64,000 nt of DNA from Rachycentron canadum (taxonomy: Eukaryota > Chordata > Actinopteri > Carangiformes > Rachycentridae), in assembly GCA_038496675.1 (NCBI GenBank), contig CM076648.1, positions 12,950,429 through 13,014,428 of the forward strand, read 5' to 3'. Of this stretch, positions 13,597-28,300 are shown piece by piece. Position 1 is the first letter of the stretch. Every line of letters starts with the position of its first letter. The translations under genes were made by a program, and so were the position numbers. The notes under the pieces were generated by a model. The model did not search any database and was not told the origin of the DNA. It saw nothing but the letters and a program-made list of their open reading frames with translations.

Positions 13597-13626
13597 TGTA
13601 GTTAACTCTTTGTTTTTGTTTTGCAG

Positions 13627-13972
13627 AAACACTTCAGTTGATGCATAGTGACCACAATGGCAAGTAGTGTGTGCAGCCATGTAAAGGTGGTCATTCGAGT
13701 GAGGCCAGCCAATGACAGCGAGAAGCGTGAAAACTGTCGAAATGTGGTTCAGGTCGTTGATAACCACATGCTCATATTTGACCCCAAAGAAGAGGACATA
13801 TCATGTTTTGGGTCACAAAGATTACGGAACAGAAACATCAACAAGAGGGCTAACAAAGACCTCAAGTTTGTTTTTGACCACGTCTTCGGCGAGAACTCTA
13901 CTCAAGTTGATATCTTTGAGAATACAACTAAAGGAGTATTGGATGGTGTGATGAATGGATTTAACTGCACAG
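13627..13972 (+). CDS. kif18a: kif18a exon 2 (start codon, motor beta1 region)
   Basis: The acceptor is TTTTGCAG|AAACAC and the donor ACAG|GTAACA. Translation starts at 13657 and encodes residues 1-105, including VKVVIRVRP and DLKFVFDHVF, both typical kinesin motor strands. The exon carries an overlapping out-of-frame ATG ORF at 13641-13667 (8 codons) that reads past the true start. Confidence 0.92.
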
Positions 13973-16900
13973 GTAACAGTTGAATGAATTCAAGTTGTAT
14001 GCTAAAGCTACACCAGGCTTCATGTTATAGTTTGAGGTTATGCTGTATCCAAAGCAATTTTAATGTTGCTTTAAACATTAATACTTTACAGTATCTAATT
14101 TTTATCTGTTGAGCTGAGCTGTCATTTTTTTCTATTGCAGTGTTTGCCTATGGTGCTACAGGAGCAGGCAAGACACATACCATGTTGGGAGCACAAGATG
14201 ACCCTGGGGTCATGTATAGAACCATGAAAGAGCTGTTCAAACGCATGGATGATGCCAAAGAGGAGAAAGAATTTGCTGTTGCATTCTCATATCTTGAGGT
14301 GAATATATGAGTTTGCATTGCTTTTCTGTTTGTTGTCATCTGTTTTAGTGCATAATCTCTTAATTTTTGTATTAATTTGATTCTCAGACTTTGAAGGTTT
14401 GAACCACACTGCTTTTGTCTAAAGACACTGCACAAATTAATACCTTTAACACATTTCACTGTTTATTTGTGCCTTTTATTTACAGGTTTATAATGAACAG
14501 ATTAGAGACCTGTTGTCTAATGCAGGCCCTCTTGCAGTGAGAGAGGACAGTTCTAAAGGAGTGGTTGTTCAGGGCCTCACACTGCATCAGGTTAGTAGCA
14601 ACGTGTATCATACATACTTCCCGTAGCATTATTGAGCATATTATATTATGTAATGTTTTTAATTAGAAAAGCATATTTTCTACATCTCTTGAGGTTGCAC
14701 AAGAAATGGGTTCCATTTTTTTTACTCTTTCTATACAGCCCAAATCTGCAGAGCACATTCTTGAGGCGTTGGATGCTGGCAATAGAAACAGGACACAACA
14801 TCCCACTGATATGAATGCCACCTCCTCTCGGTCCCATGCTGTTTTCCAGGTATTTTAATCCAGTCCTATGGAAATCTCAAAGGATAATCAGGCTGTCACA
14901 TGATGTCATTAGTTAAAGTAAGGAAGCAAACAACGTCAAATGAAACATAATTAACACGAGAAGAAACATAAATGCAAAAAATTATCTGCAACCAGTTTCC
15001 ACATAACTTAAAGTATGCTGTTACTAATATATTATTTGGTTGTAAGATAATAAGTATTTAAAACGCATCACTGTTTACTTAAATGTCTTAAATTGACAGT
15101 TTTGTGTTCTTTTTTCCAGATATATTTGAGGCAGCAAGACAAAACCGCCAGCCTTAATCCAAACGTTTGCGTTGCCAAAATGAGTTTGATCGATCTAGCA
15201 GGCTCAGAGAGAGCCAGCGCTACCAATGCTAAAGGGGCACGCCTCCGGGAAGGAGCTAACATCAATCGCTCACTCCTTGCTCTAGGAAATGTTATCAATG
15301 CTCTTGCTGACCCAAAGGTGAGTTTATATGCACTTAATGTACAGCGATCAACCATAACATTATGACCACTGACAGGTGACATGAATAACATTGATTATTT
15401 GATTACAATGTCACCAGTCAGTGATGTTAGGCAGCAAGTGAGCATTTTTTCTGTGAAGTTGTTGTGTGGACTTGATTTTATTGTTCAGTGTATATACTGT
15501 ATAGAGTATACAGAGTATTGAAAGAATAACATGTTCTAGTTGAACTTGAAAGCGATGGGCAAACTACACAGTGTTTTCCATGTAATTACGAAGCTCCATC
15601 TTGCAAAATAAGGAGCAAGGATTAAATTTGTCAGTTCAGTATCTGTAACATCAGTTCATATTTTCATGAATGGTGTTTATGACCATGTAAGTTTGGTATT
15701 AGGTCTAATGATTGCTCTGGTCATAAAATAGTCAAGTGATGCATATGTCAGCATTTCAGAGAAGCAGCCATTGTTCTGAACATTGTTCATATTTTCCAAG
15801 ACCAATATGCTCACTGCCCCTTCCTTAAAACAATGTTTTGTTTTTTTGAGAAACTGGAAAATTTGGTTTCCCTTGCATATCTAAATGTTTTACTTTTTTG
15901 TCTCTCATATGTTTCAATGACAGCTGGAAATTCAAATTAGGGATCTGTTAACAAAAGACTTAACATTCAAACAGTGTTGTGAGCTTGTTGTAACTCTTAG
16001 AATCTTGAATTTTAAAACGCAAGACACCCCCAGATTTACAAAGACAGCTGCACACAGCAGTCTCTGTCAGACTAGAAAGTGAAGTAGTTGGTTAGCTTGG
16101 TAACAAATGAATACCTTCTCTATGATTCACTGACTAAAACAAGTTAGACAGATGATGTACTCTGAAACTTTACAAATAATACTTTAATATAGGATACAAT
16201 CCATCAAGATTAATTTAATCCAAGTAAAAAAAAAAAAAAATGCACATAAATATTCATTGCATTAGTAATTGGTGACTTCAAAAGAAAATTTCAAAGAGTA
16301 AGACATAACGGTGTGTTGACAGATAAAGTTAACACAGAATCTTAGTTTATGTGTTGTCTGCACTGATCTATTTTAGTCTGGGTCTGTACGTAGATATTTA
16401 TGTAAAATGATTGTATTTTATTGGTTTTATTTATCCCATGACAAGGTAGAATCTACATTAAACAAAACAGTGAAATAAAGGTCTGGCTCGACAGACCCCC
16501 AGGCCCCCCTTTTTTTTTTCTTTTTTTTTTTAACATGATTAAAAACTATTGCATATGGTGAGAAGTGTCATGATATTTGATATTATCATGTATTGGCCAA
16601 AGCCTAGGTCACTCAATCTCCAGCTACAGTTGTTAATAAACATTACTTTTCAGACAAACTTGTTGCAGATGAGGTTTTGTATTTAGTATGTTTTTATGCC
16701 CCCCCCAAAAAACAAATCAACAGTGAATATTGATGTTATGCATCATGTTCTTAAGATTATTATGGTTATAGGTATATGAACTTTACCACAAGCCTCAATA
16801 TAAAACAGAGCCGGGAAAGTGGAGAGTCAACTGAGTATTTGGGTATTATTTCATTCCAGTTGCATACATTAACCTGTCAAAGACTCTTCTCGTTTTACAC

Positions 16901-19289
16901 ATGAGTCTCAAGGGATGAGGCACAAGCAGGCCACATGCATTTAGGAAGTGCTGTGCAAATGTACCACAGCCATGTTGAAATCTAATCCTTCTTCAACAGG
17001 TTACTTCATTCTTGGGTTAAAAACGTGTTCTTTCATGGACACTGTCCAGTTACTATTATACCCTGTTCACCATTCTTGAGTGCTGCAATTGTGGAATGGA
17101 ATAGTTTGATCTGGTCTTGCTATAACACCCACATCTAAATCCCACTCCTGCTCCACCCTATCCCCATGGTTATTGGTGCTCCAGTGTTCACTGTTCGTAG
17201 GCAAGTAATTCGTGTTGTGGCCATTGTTTACAGGAAAGAATGTCCCCACTTGTGTCTGGGCTGACATGCCTTTCGTTTGAGTGAGAAGAATGTCTGCTAC
17301 TTCTGTTTGGGCTGTTCAGTATGTCATCTTCATGCTATGCTGCACAGAGGTTTTTGTTGTAAGTTGTTTGCCTTAGGCGATGTCCAAGCTAATGCAGATA
17401 CATTTTATGACACATCCTTTCTCTCCATGTTGGCCTTCCATCCACACAAGGCCAGTGTTTCCCACCCACGAAAATGGGGCTTTCTGAAAATGTTGTAAAA
17501 AGAGGATACATTTGATCTTGCCAATCTTGCTTAACAGAGAAAGCTGGGCTTTTTGAAAATGCTGATATGTGGTTGTCAACATTTCCTGACATGCTCAGAT
17601 TAAGAAGCAGGCTTCCTGTCATAATTAGTTGTCATTATAGCACACCAGCAAGAGTAACTACTGTCACAACAGAGTAGCTAATGGGGATTGAACTAAAAAA
17701 ATAAAATTTAAAAAAATAACTGTTGGCAAAGGCTAAAAATCATAACTAATAACCCTTTCTAATGGATTTGTCAAACACAAATGCCCATTTGAATAATGGA
17801 TTCAAAACAAGCATTTGAGATTAGTGAAATATGGTTGTTTATGGATACAGGTTTCGCTAAAAGAATAGGTTTTAATGCCTGCTCTCATTACAATAGGAGA
17901 TTTTTACAAATTGGCACAGCAATCCTGAAACTCCTTGGACCTGAGATGGTCTATAACAAGGGGTTTTTGAATCTAGTTGTAGGATTAGGGTTTTTCCAGG
18001 GGGAAGTGCAGCCACAGCTGTGCACCCCAAAACAGATCATTTTACACTTCTGTTGCTTAACTTAAATTTTACTTTCTGCAACTGTAATGCTCATGAGATT
18101 GTAACACGTCTAAGCAGCTGTAGTTTATCCAATGCCATCATTATAGACTGAACTGTTATCACAAACCAGCTGCTGACTTCAGACCACTTGTGTGGATGGA
18201 TGATCCTTGTTTTAAATGTAGAATGACCTCTCCATATTGAATTTTGTTCCCCTTTGGGTTTATTGGTCCCCACCAAATAGTGTAATGTGACTAAGCTTCT
18301 CTTGTGGAGCTTGTCCAGATGGAAAATGCATATTGAGGCACACCTGACATGTGTGCTCCTCTGCATACCACAGAAACTTTATATCTTTAATTTTCATTTG
18401 TGTCATGTTTGACAGAAGTGCTGGATTCCCAGAATCTTTTTTTTTTTTTTTAAAGATATCCCTGAGTTTGAACATTTCTGAGTTGCTTGTTTGTACAGAT
18501 GTTTGTGAACCTACTCTTTGTTTTAGCTAATATCAACTGTTCTTATTTTTTTTCAGAGTAAAAAAGCTCACATACCTTACAGGGACAGTAAGCTTACACG
18601 GCTACTTAAAGACTCCTTGGGAGGCAACTGCAGGACGGTTATGATTGCCAATGTTAGCCCCTCATCAAAGTCATATGATGATACCCACAACACACTTAAA
18701 TATGCCAACAGAGCCAAGGAGATTAAGTCCTCGGTTAGTATAAATTTTCATATTGTTTTGTGATTATTAATTGTAAAATAACTGCAGCCATTTCTGGACT
18801 AGAAACATTTATTTCTTTGAAATCATACTTTTTTTCCTCTCTCTACCTCTCAGCTGAAGAGTAATGTAGTAAGCTTGGACAGTCACATTGGCCAGTATGC
18901 AGTGATATGTGAGAAGCAACGGCAAGAGGTAATATGAAGCAACCAACACTACCATGATGAGCTAAAAAAAAAAAAAAACAGAAGTTCTTGTGGAACATTG
19001 TTATACTTAAAATTTATTGCTGACATTTATTTCAACGTTCTGTTGGATTTCCTCAGATTCTGCAGCTGAAGCAGAAACTAAAGGAATATGAACAGAAAAA
19101 CATGGTGCCTGGGACTTTTAACATGAACTCTCAGACTTGCCAGACACAAGCAGAGTTCAAAAGGTAAGCATGCACATGAGAGTGATTCAGAATGTATCTC
19201 GAGACATGAGTACAGTAGATGTCTCTATGTGTCCTACATCCTTTTACTTGTAAACCTTTTAATTAGTACATACAAGTACTGATTGCAGA

Positions 19290-19327
<38 letters not shown>

Positions 19328-22300
19328 GTTACAAAATAGGCACAAAATATTCCAACTTTTTAGCCTTTATCAGCTATATTTTGCTCTATCAGCTCTATCA
19401 GTAAGCATATTGGTAAATAATTGCCTACTTCAGAAGGTGCACATGAGTTTAAATTATGACAGTGACAATCAGTACATTTATATGGCAATTTTGAGAGAGC
19501 TCTTGTTACCCAATCACCCAATGCAGGCAAAATCATTTAACCAAAACTATTGCAATTTAAGTACAGCTGAAATTTGGGGTGTTGATTCTATGTGGGATCA
19601 GCAGGACTAGCATAACTTTTAGATTGTGTAATGTGTGAGGTGAGCAGTGCAAACATGCCATTTGTGTAGGCATTGTGCAATCCACCACACATATATATCC
19701 AAAGTCAGCAGATATCTGTGTAGTTGTTTTTATCTCATGACCTGCCATTTGACTAGCATGTCCATTTTCTGACACTTTTCCCAGTGTAGGTTAATTCGTG
19801 TAGCAAAAAGTACCCTGTAGTTTTAGCCTTTAGCAAATCTTCTGCCTCCCTATCTCTTCCAAGGCATTCCCTGGCCAAATGGGGAATATAATCTCCAGTG
19901 AGATACGGGTCTGCCTCTGGGTCTCCTCCCAGCTGGACCTGCCTAAAAAAAAAAACTCCACAGGGAGCCATCCATGTCGAATCCTAATCAGGCACCCTAA
20001 CCTCCTCAACTAGCTCCTTTTTAATGTAAGGGAACCTCAGTTGTACTCTGGTGTCTTTCTAGACACTTGAATGCCTCACCCTGTCCCTAAGGGGCCAAAC
20101 ACCTCGTGAACAAAACTTACTTGGCTCTTTGTAGCTGTGATCTTGTTCCCTCTGTCAGTATCCAGAGCTCATAACAGTCTGGAGCATCACCTGTGTTACT
20201 TCCTATTACATGCCAATCCACCTGCCAATCTGATGCTCAATTCTCACTTACTTGACTACAGACCTTCACCATTGTCACAGTTCAAATAATCTACCAGAAC
20301 TACATCACTTGCAAGTTATTACATAATACAAATACAGAGATATTAAATTTTGTGAAAAACTTGTGGCTAGAATTTGTTCTTGACTCAACTTGGGAAGGTT
20401 TCAACCAAGAGTTGCACTTTCAAGGTCTGGTGCAACAGAACAATGTTGCTTAAAATCAAGGGGCACGTGTGTGTGTGTTTTTTGTTTTTGTTTTATTTTT
20501 TGACAGTTGACCTACTGAGAGTGTACTGGGGGCAGTTCTCTCAGATATTTAATACTTTTATAAAACAACTTGTTTCTTACTCACATGAAATGCTATGCCA
20601 TGAAAAAGGTACTTGGATCTCCTGGAAAGCTGTTACTTCCAAGAGAACTTTGTTCAGCCATGATCTCAGGCTGTACTAGTGAGTATAGCAAAAGTCCTAT
20701 CAAAAAAACTAATGGGTTGTTTTTCAGCATTCCTGTTTCTCTATCAAATTAAACTGCCTTTCCCTCCATAACTGATAGTCCCTCAGTTTTTTGCTTAAGA
20801 TGATGATCTGTATCGGTGTAATTTCCTTCTGTAAATTTTTCTAAAGGGATGAGGTTATCTGTACCAGATTAAGAAATTCATGTTTTATTGTAACTTCAGA
20901 GAGAAAAAGATGCTTTATTGTTTTTTAAATGACAATGTTTTTGTATGTTTTGGAATTGATTGATTGAAGCCTTATTTCACAACTGCAAAATGACCAAAAC
21001 ATGGTAGGCATGCATTTACATAAAAAAAACCTGCAACACAAAGGCGTCATCATTCTGCATATCTTATACAGCTACACATTTGAGTGTCAGTATAAGAAGC
21101 TTCAACTAAGTACAGCACATTCACTTTAATTATCACTTTGAACACAGACATAGCAGAAATTGAAAGTCTGCCCACTAATTCATCTGCACTGTTTATGTTG
21201 ACAACACATCAGCCTGATATCTGCAGACAGCTGGTTAGCTAGTATTAGCTACCCGGGTATCAGTCTATCCCTGTCTTAGATGCCATCTCTGGTTCTCTAG
21301 AGTCCCATTCTCTGTGGCAGTTTTCATAGAATTATTCACATCACAATTTATGAGACAGTCATGACTCAAGGTGGCCAGCTATCATTTAAATAACTTTTTA
21401 TCTTAACCTTTATTTGTACTTTGTAATACCTCGAATATAATACCCCAAAATAAAAGATCCATCTCTGGATTTTAAAAATGTATATCATTCAAATAAAAAT
21501 GATGATTAATCTTAAAAAGCATTTATTTATCCAGTCCTAGACTATGCATATATTTAATTTGTCTTTCATTGAAATGGGAAGACAAACGCCCAACCATTAC
21601 TCACGGCTGAGCACTGCTGTTTTTCAATCTAGCTATCTAATCAGGGGCTGTTATACTTCTTGGATTAAAAACCAGATGTGCTTGGAGGCCCAAGGATTAG
21701 TCTGGAAAGATGCTGGTGTTGGCAGTTTTGTGATTGGAGGGAAAAAATGCCAATTAAGTTTAGAACATCCCCATTTTTATTTTTTATCTGCCACAAATAT
21801 ACAGTATGTACCTCTGTTTACAGTGAAACTAGTGCAGCATTAGCTTCACCTAAAGTTAAAAATTGAGTTTTTGATTAATTTTGATGATGATATTTGTGTT
21901 ATGCTTTTATTTTTAATTCAACCAATGTATACATGGTTATTTCTTTTACATAAATCAGATCAATCATATTCCATCTAGTCATCTTAAAGGCATACAGTGG
22001 CATCTGTCAGGGTATTTGGGTTGGGGGCGGGGGGACACAGAAAAGCTGAATGAGTCTCACTCCCACACATTTCATTCACTGGCATCAGAATTCACAACTC
22101 GCACAGTGAGAGGCTCTGAATAGAGGCTGCACGCTTCTCACACTATTAAAAATTCAGCAGTCTAGCAAGGCCACGACGTCTCTTACGTCACTGGAGTTAC
22201 ATTGAAGAGTGCAGTCACATCTCAGCGACAGCTCTCCAGTCTTATTTACCTGCATGCCTCTCCTGTCTCTCTTCCTCCTTTAACTCAAATAGACAGCCAC

Positions 22301-25300
22301 TTGCATTCAATCTGGATATCATCTCAACAGTTCCAGGAATACATGTATACATCATATGAGTTATGAGTTTAAACAGAATAGGCATCTTGTGGAAGCTATA
22401 GATTGTATTAACCTGATTTTAAAATTGAGTCGAGCCTAAAAGCACTATGAATTAATTTTGATAAATAAAATTAGTCATGCAGTCATTTGATGTAATTAAC
22501 TGGCATACTCCTGCATCATCATAATTAGTTGCAAACTGGTTTAAATGAATTGAAAGCTATTAAATACCTCATGTCTTTTTAGGATGTGTTAAATACTTGC
22601 GCTTGAACGAGTGGGTTCTAAGAGCTCTTGGCACAGCAATAAATTAAATTTGTTCCTTACATGTGGCACAGGAGCTTCTAATCACATCTGGCTTGAATCC
22701 CTGTGGTGATGGTGATGTTTTATTGGATTGCATTATACTAAGAGGTGTTTCTAATATTCTGTCCCCCTCATGTGTGAATCGAAGAGGTCATGAGAAAAAA
22801 AAAAAAACCTTTCAGTATAATAGTCCAAAACAACATGCCTACAGGCTCAAAACTGACCAGAGCTGAATGACTGCCTTCCTGACAGCCAGCAAGCGCTGAC
22901 TATTTCATTGCAAGGATATTGTCCATCTATTTTTATTTTAACTCTAAAATTACAGATATATTTGCATACAGTAAAGTTGTTTTGTTGCAGTTTTGCCCTC
23001 ATGTATTTAATTGTAAAAATGTTTAGACTGTAATGATCTGCTCTTTGATGTTTGTTAAATGAAATGGCCAAAGTTATTTTTAAACCATTTACATTACTAC
23101 ATAGGTTTGACCTTAATTCCTTTATGTTTGAATTCAAATTTCCTTATGCAACCCTTTTAATGCAAATCTTGTAATTTTTGAACACTTTTTTCTCTCTCTC
23201 TCTCTCTAGGGTGTCAGAGGCTCTGCAGCGAATCTTCTCGAGTCGGGCCCAAATACGGAAAGAACAGCTGGATCTAGAGAGACAACTGAAGGAGAATGAG
23301 CTGCGCCAGCGCTACAGTGAGGAGGACAACCTGCAGATCCAATATTTCTGTGCCAAAGAAAAGACCGAGAAGGTAGCTGATGCTTGCACTGCTATCCACA
23401 GATTCCACCATCCCCGCAGAAAAACAGTTGCTGAGTCATCATTTCACCTCTCTGTTCTCCATAGTTGTCTTAGTCTCTCATTTACGCCACTAAAGGACAG
23501 GGTCACTGCTCCCCAGTTCCTGGCTCTTCTCTGCTATTTGAGTGTTAGTCCCAATGCAATTTAAAGTATAAACTACTACATAAACTACTTTGCAGAAGGG
23601 TCCACGCATAGATGAAACTAACTAAAGTTTGGGAGTAATTTTCCTAAGTTGGTGCTAAATAAGTTGCTTGCATTTTAAAATGTACATTTGAAATTCTCAA
23701 TCTTGATAAGTTTTTGAAATGCATTCTTCAGCAATTGATTATTAAACACTTAAAACAACAAACAATCACTTACTAGACTAGTTGTAATATGGCTTCTTAT
23801 TATATGTAACTATAATGACTGTTATTTATACCTTTTGTGCTGCTTTCAATAGGCTACTTGTAAGCACGAGCGCAAGATCGCCAGCTTACGCACTCAGCAG
23901 CAACACATTTGCAAACGTCTGAAGGAGGCAGAAACACGGTTCCTTGACAATGATGGCTTGCTTCATCGTGTTGAGAATGATATGAAGCTGCTGGAGTCGA
24001 ACGATCAGAGTTCACAGGTAAGTAGAACTTATCAACCATTTCACACAAAACTGCTTTTTTTTTTATTGTGACAGACAAATTAAGTAAATTCATTTTTCAA
24101 TCTTTAACAACTGCAATGTAGAAATTTCTATTGTAATTGTTGATCATTTTACTTAATTGAAATTGTTCTAGCATGTTTACACAGAATAACACCAGCAACA
24201 CTTTCTACTGACATTGTTGCTGAAGTAAATTAATTCTTGTCAGACTTTGAACAATATATCAGAAGAGGTGAACAGGAAAAACTTGACAATATGCATGTCA
24301 TGTGTCAAAATTCATTACTTGTCATTGTTTTGTTTTTTAGTTTTTATTTATTTATTTTGTTTGTTTGTTTATTTGTTTATTTTGGAAGGTAGGCTGTGCC
24401 TCCACTGGTGTCGTGACTGTCTTTGTTTTCTTCCCATCTGTTCTCTCAGTAATTAGAACCGTGCTCATTTTATTTCTCCAGCTCATTCGTGGATCACTGA
24501 AGAGAATAAATCAATACCCTTTACTCATCCCTCACACAGCAGCCAGTTACCTAAAACCATGTCCATGTTATTTTTTTCTTCTTTATCCTTTCTTCCAGGA
24601 ACTGACCCAGAACTATGACGCACCCACCGGTCAAATGTTCTCTCTGCTGTTGTTTCATAGTTTCTTTACGTCAGAGTGTTTTTTTTCTCCCCTCCCTTGC
24701 CCTGAGCAGACTGCTTGTCTGATGAAACAGTGATGAAAACAGAACTTTGCATCTTATCTCTACTATTCTGACCCCTATCCACTTGAATTCTGCCAACCTG
24801 AGTGATAATTCAAGATGCTGATATGTTAAAGGCGATCATTTCTTCTCTCTGACCTCACTTCTCCCACTTGTTCAGGTGTTGGAGAAGGAGCTATATTGCC
24901 ATAGACTGGAGCTGCAGGTAAATGATCTCCAACAACACATTAATCAGATGGTCAAGCTCACTACACTGCAGGATCAGGAGAACAAGCGAATGCAAAAGTA
25001 GGTTGACAATACCTAGAATTAAGATGATAAAACTCTGACCTAGAAAAACTCAAACTCATCTCAAATATTATTTTTCTGTTACATTTCAGAATGATGACTA
25101 TCTTATTGCCAGCATATAGTCGGCACTACGCTGCATTGCGTGGGGCTGGGCTGGTCACAGCAGCAGATGAGATGGAGAACCATGAACTCGAGCACCTTGT
25201 GTTGAGGGAGAGAGGCGTGGTCTGGGCAGACCAGGAGGAGGTGGGGCAGCAGCTGAAAGGTGAAGGGACCAGAGTGGAATCACAGAAGACAAATGAGATG

Positions 25301-28300
25301 GGAAACATTGAGCCCCACAGCGAGTTGGCACCTGTGCTGTCTTTCTCACATTTGCTGTACCACCACAGTAGTCCCTGCAGTAAGTTATCATACTCTTATC
25401 AACCTATTTATTCTTCTGTTGTTTATTGAAGATCCATTTTGATTTCTGTTGGATTACAGAACCAGTGACATCTTGCAGATTATACAACCATATGTATTGC
25501 TTGGTCTGTGATATAAAAAGAAAAGCTGGAAAAGGGTCACATTTGAGAAGATGGTAGAACCAGTGATGTTTGGCAAATGAGTTCCAAAGATAAAGTAAAG
25601 CTGACAAAAAAAAAAAAAGAATTGGGGCTTAAAAATTAATCGCCAATCTGCCATCTTAACTATAAATCACATCATCTTATTGTATTTTTTCCAGTGGAAG
25701 TGAAATGCAAAAATAATCATTCCAACAATCACAAAATGTTAAACTTTATGCAGAGGTATGTCGCCACAGTAATAAAAGAAAATTATTTGTCCCCATCAGT
25801 TAACTCCATCAAGTGCATGTGACAATCTCACCCCTCCCCCAACAGAATGTATGAAATAAAAAGAGGCTTTGTAGTGAATGAATCTTTGTCAAGCCATTAA
25901 GGGAGAAAATGTCACTGCCATTCACCCCTCTGGTATCCAGAATCTTAGCTGATACCCAGCTAATGTTTTTAAAATAACCCACTTAGTATTTTATTTAGAT
26001 TTGTTCACTTGAATTTGACTTCAGCCATCAGGGATGATGTACTGCAACTTGGCAAAGAGGAGCTAACACCAATCTTAGAGTCAAACAGAAGCCATCAATT
26101 TAAGAGTATTCTGACTTTACTGGGCAACACACTAAGTTAATTGTGGCCATGTAAAACATGTACAAGGGAGAATATGTTACGGTTACCAAACCAAAGCATT
26201 ATCTGTTCCTGTTAAATATTGTAATTTTAACATAACCTTTACAATGTTTTGCTTGGCTTTGTTATGTCTTTTCATATAATTTGTCTCTAATAATTCATAT
26301 TTTTATTCATTTATTTATTCAAATGTGTGTGTGTGTGTGTGTATGTATATGTATTTATATATATATCTCCACAGTTGTGGATTCTTATGGTTACCAGTTT
26401 AGCCTTTTTTAAATGACCAACTCTGTTATTTGAATCAAGGCATTACATTTTCCATGTGGAGTGTGATACAAGCATGAATATTATCCCATTAAGCACATGC
26501 TTCTGTCATTGAAAACAATAATTATGTCTTGAACACTACTAGAGAATGTTTTTGACAAACCTAAAATGAAAATCACACCCTAACAGCTTCTAATATTGAA
26601 AAGGCTGAGTGAATGTTTTGTTATGATTCATATCAGGTTTTCCACATTTGTTTCATTCCAGGGTTCTGTATTGTGGTAGGTTAACATATGAGACTAAAGA
26701 CAAGTATGTGGATTTGATGCCTGGATGTAAGATCAATCTTGGAGTCATTTGAAATATGTTAGTAGTATGTATTAGGTAGGTAGTTTAGGTAGTTTAAGGC
26801 CCAGTGTATTTGGCAATAGTCCAGGTCTGGTGTATATTGTGGGACCCATGAGATTGCACAGTTGATTTTTAACTGTCATCTCTGCATGACCTAGCAGTTC
26901 AATCCCTCATGACATATAAGCCATGGTAGACAGTGGAGCATGAACCAAAGCTGGCCAGCAATGTTCAATTACTATGATGGTGTCAGACTGAAATCTGCAG
27001 TAGTCCCTCTATTCCATAGATGGTTTATTTAATTACATCTCAATTGGTACTTTAAGTTTTTAAGTAAGTTTTTTTTCTTTTAATTGAATGGAAGAATTTG
27101 ATGTCCCTGGAATGCAAATATTAGTTTCAGCCTCTTGTGGGACAAAGTTTAAAAGATTGCGAGATGTTTGTATAAGACCACAAACACTTCAGGTTGACTC
27201 AGTGTTTGGGGAATTCATTATGAATGAAACTGAACTGCTCCTTCTGACTTCACGACTCTGCCAGGTTGCATCATGCTTTGACATTTGCGTGAGATTTTGT
27301 TTTCTTGAACATTTTACAAAAGTCTGATTGAGTTTTTCTTTAAAAACAACAGAATTAGAATGGCTGATTGAATGTCTATAGTCTGGACAATGAAAACTAC
27401 TAAAACCATGCGTGAGGAAAATGTTTCACTTTAGTCACATTTTTATGTGAGACAACACTCATTTTTATATTTTTTTGTGAATCCTGTTGAATGACTTTAA
27501 ATGTACATTCCACAAGTAAAAGCAAAAAAAGTAAGCTCGCATCTTTTAGACATTTAGTGTCACATGTAACATTTTCAATGAAAGAACCACATCAGGGCTG
27601 CAGAAGCTTTTCAAGCTTTCTGTGTTATGTTGTGGTGATGTGTGTGTTCTCCTTCAATTTCTGATTTTTCTTTTTTTTTAATTCTCAGGTGCAGAGAGGT
27701 ACACAAAAAGAACATCATTTTGTAAAGCTGTTCCATCACCAAAAGGTAAATCTGCTTTCCTCTCTCTCCTGTCTTGCTGACATTCTGTAGTCATTAATCT
27801 AAAACCCCTGTATACCTGATAATCTCTCCTACCCCTCAGTTATTCACCTGTTTGCTCTCTCCTTGTCACCTTTCACTCAATCTATCACACTTACGCAAAC
27901 ACACTTCAAGAGACAGTATTTTATTGAAGCAGAATACACGGATCATAAATTTGTTTTTAATGTGCCATATAAATTTTAAATTGGTCCGTATAAGCCTTGA
28001 TTTTCACTTTGCCATGTTGCTTTTTATTTGCTGAACATGTTTGTTGCTTTTAGCTAAAAAAGCTCTACTCTGAACCTATTCAGAGTAGTAAAAAACAGAC
28101 ATGTAATATAATTAGATTTATAGTTGTGCTGCAGACATTCTATCCCAGCCAAAACTTGAATAATAAAATGACGTGAATACTTGCAACCAGTTTTATAGGG
28201 GGAAAACTGTACATGAGCAACCTTTGGGGAAATGAAACACAAAAACCTTTGTGAAATATTGCAGTTCAAATTGGCTGTAATGATATTTACTGCAGGTGGT

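Larger units (their letters stand above)
12389..13626 (+). other. kif18a: kif18a intron 1
   Basis: The intron holds an interspersed repeat fragment at 13165-13215, a LINE-like tail ending AATAAAGTATA near 13310-13320, and a 12-bp perfect inverted repeat at 13570-13596 just before the acceptor. No gene was seen. Confidence 0.65.

Noticed and set aside
13648..13656. GTG at 13648 as an earlier kif18a start
   Set aside because: GTG is not a normal nuclear start, and the in-frame ATG at 13657 lies directly before the conserved motor sequence.
17478..17565. Imperfect duplicate of GGGCTTTCTGAAAATG in kif18a intron 6
   Set aside because: Two short diverged copies about 70 bases apart are too weak to call a tandem repeat or regulatory element.
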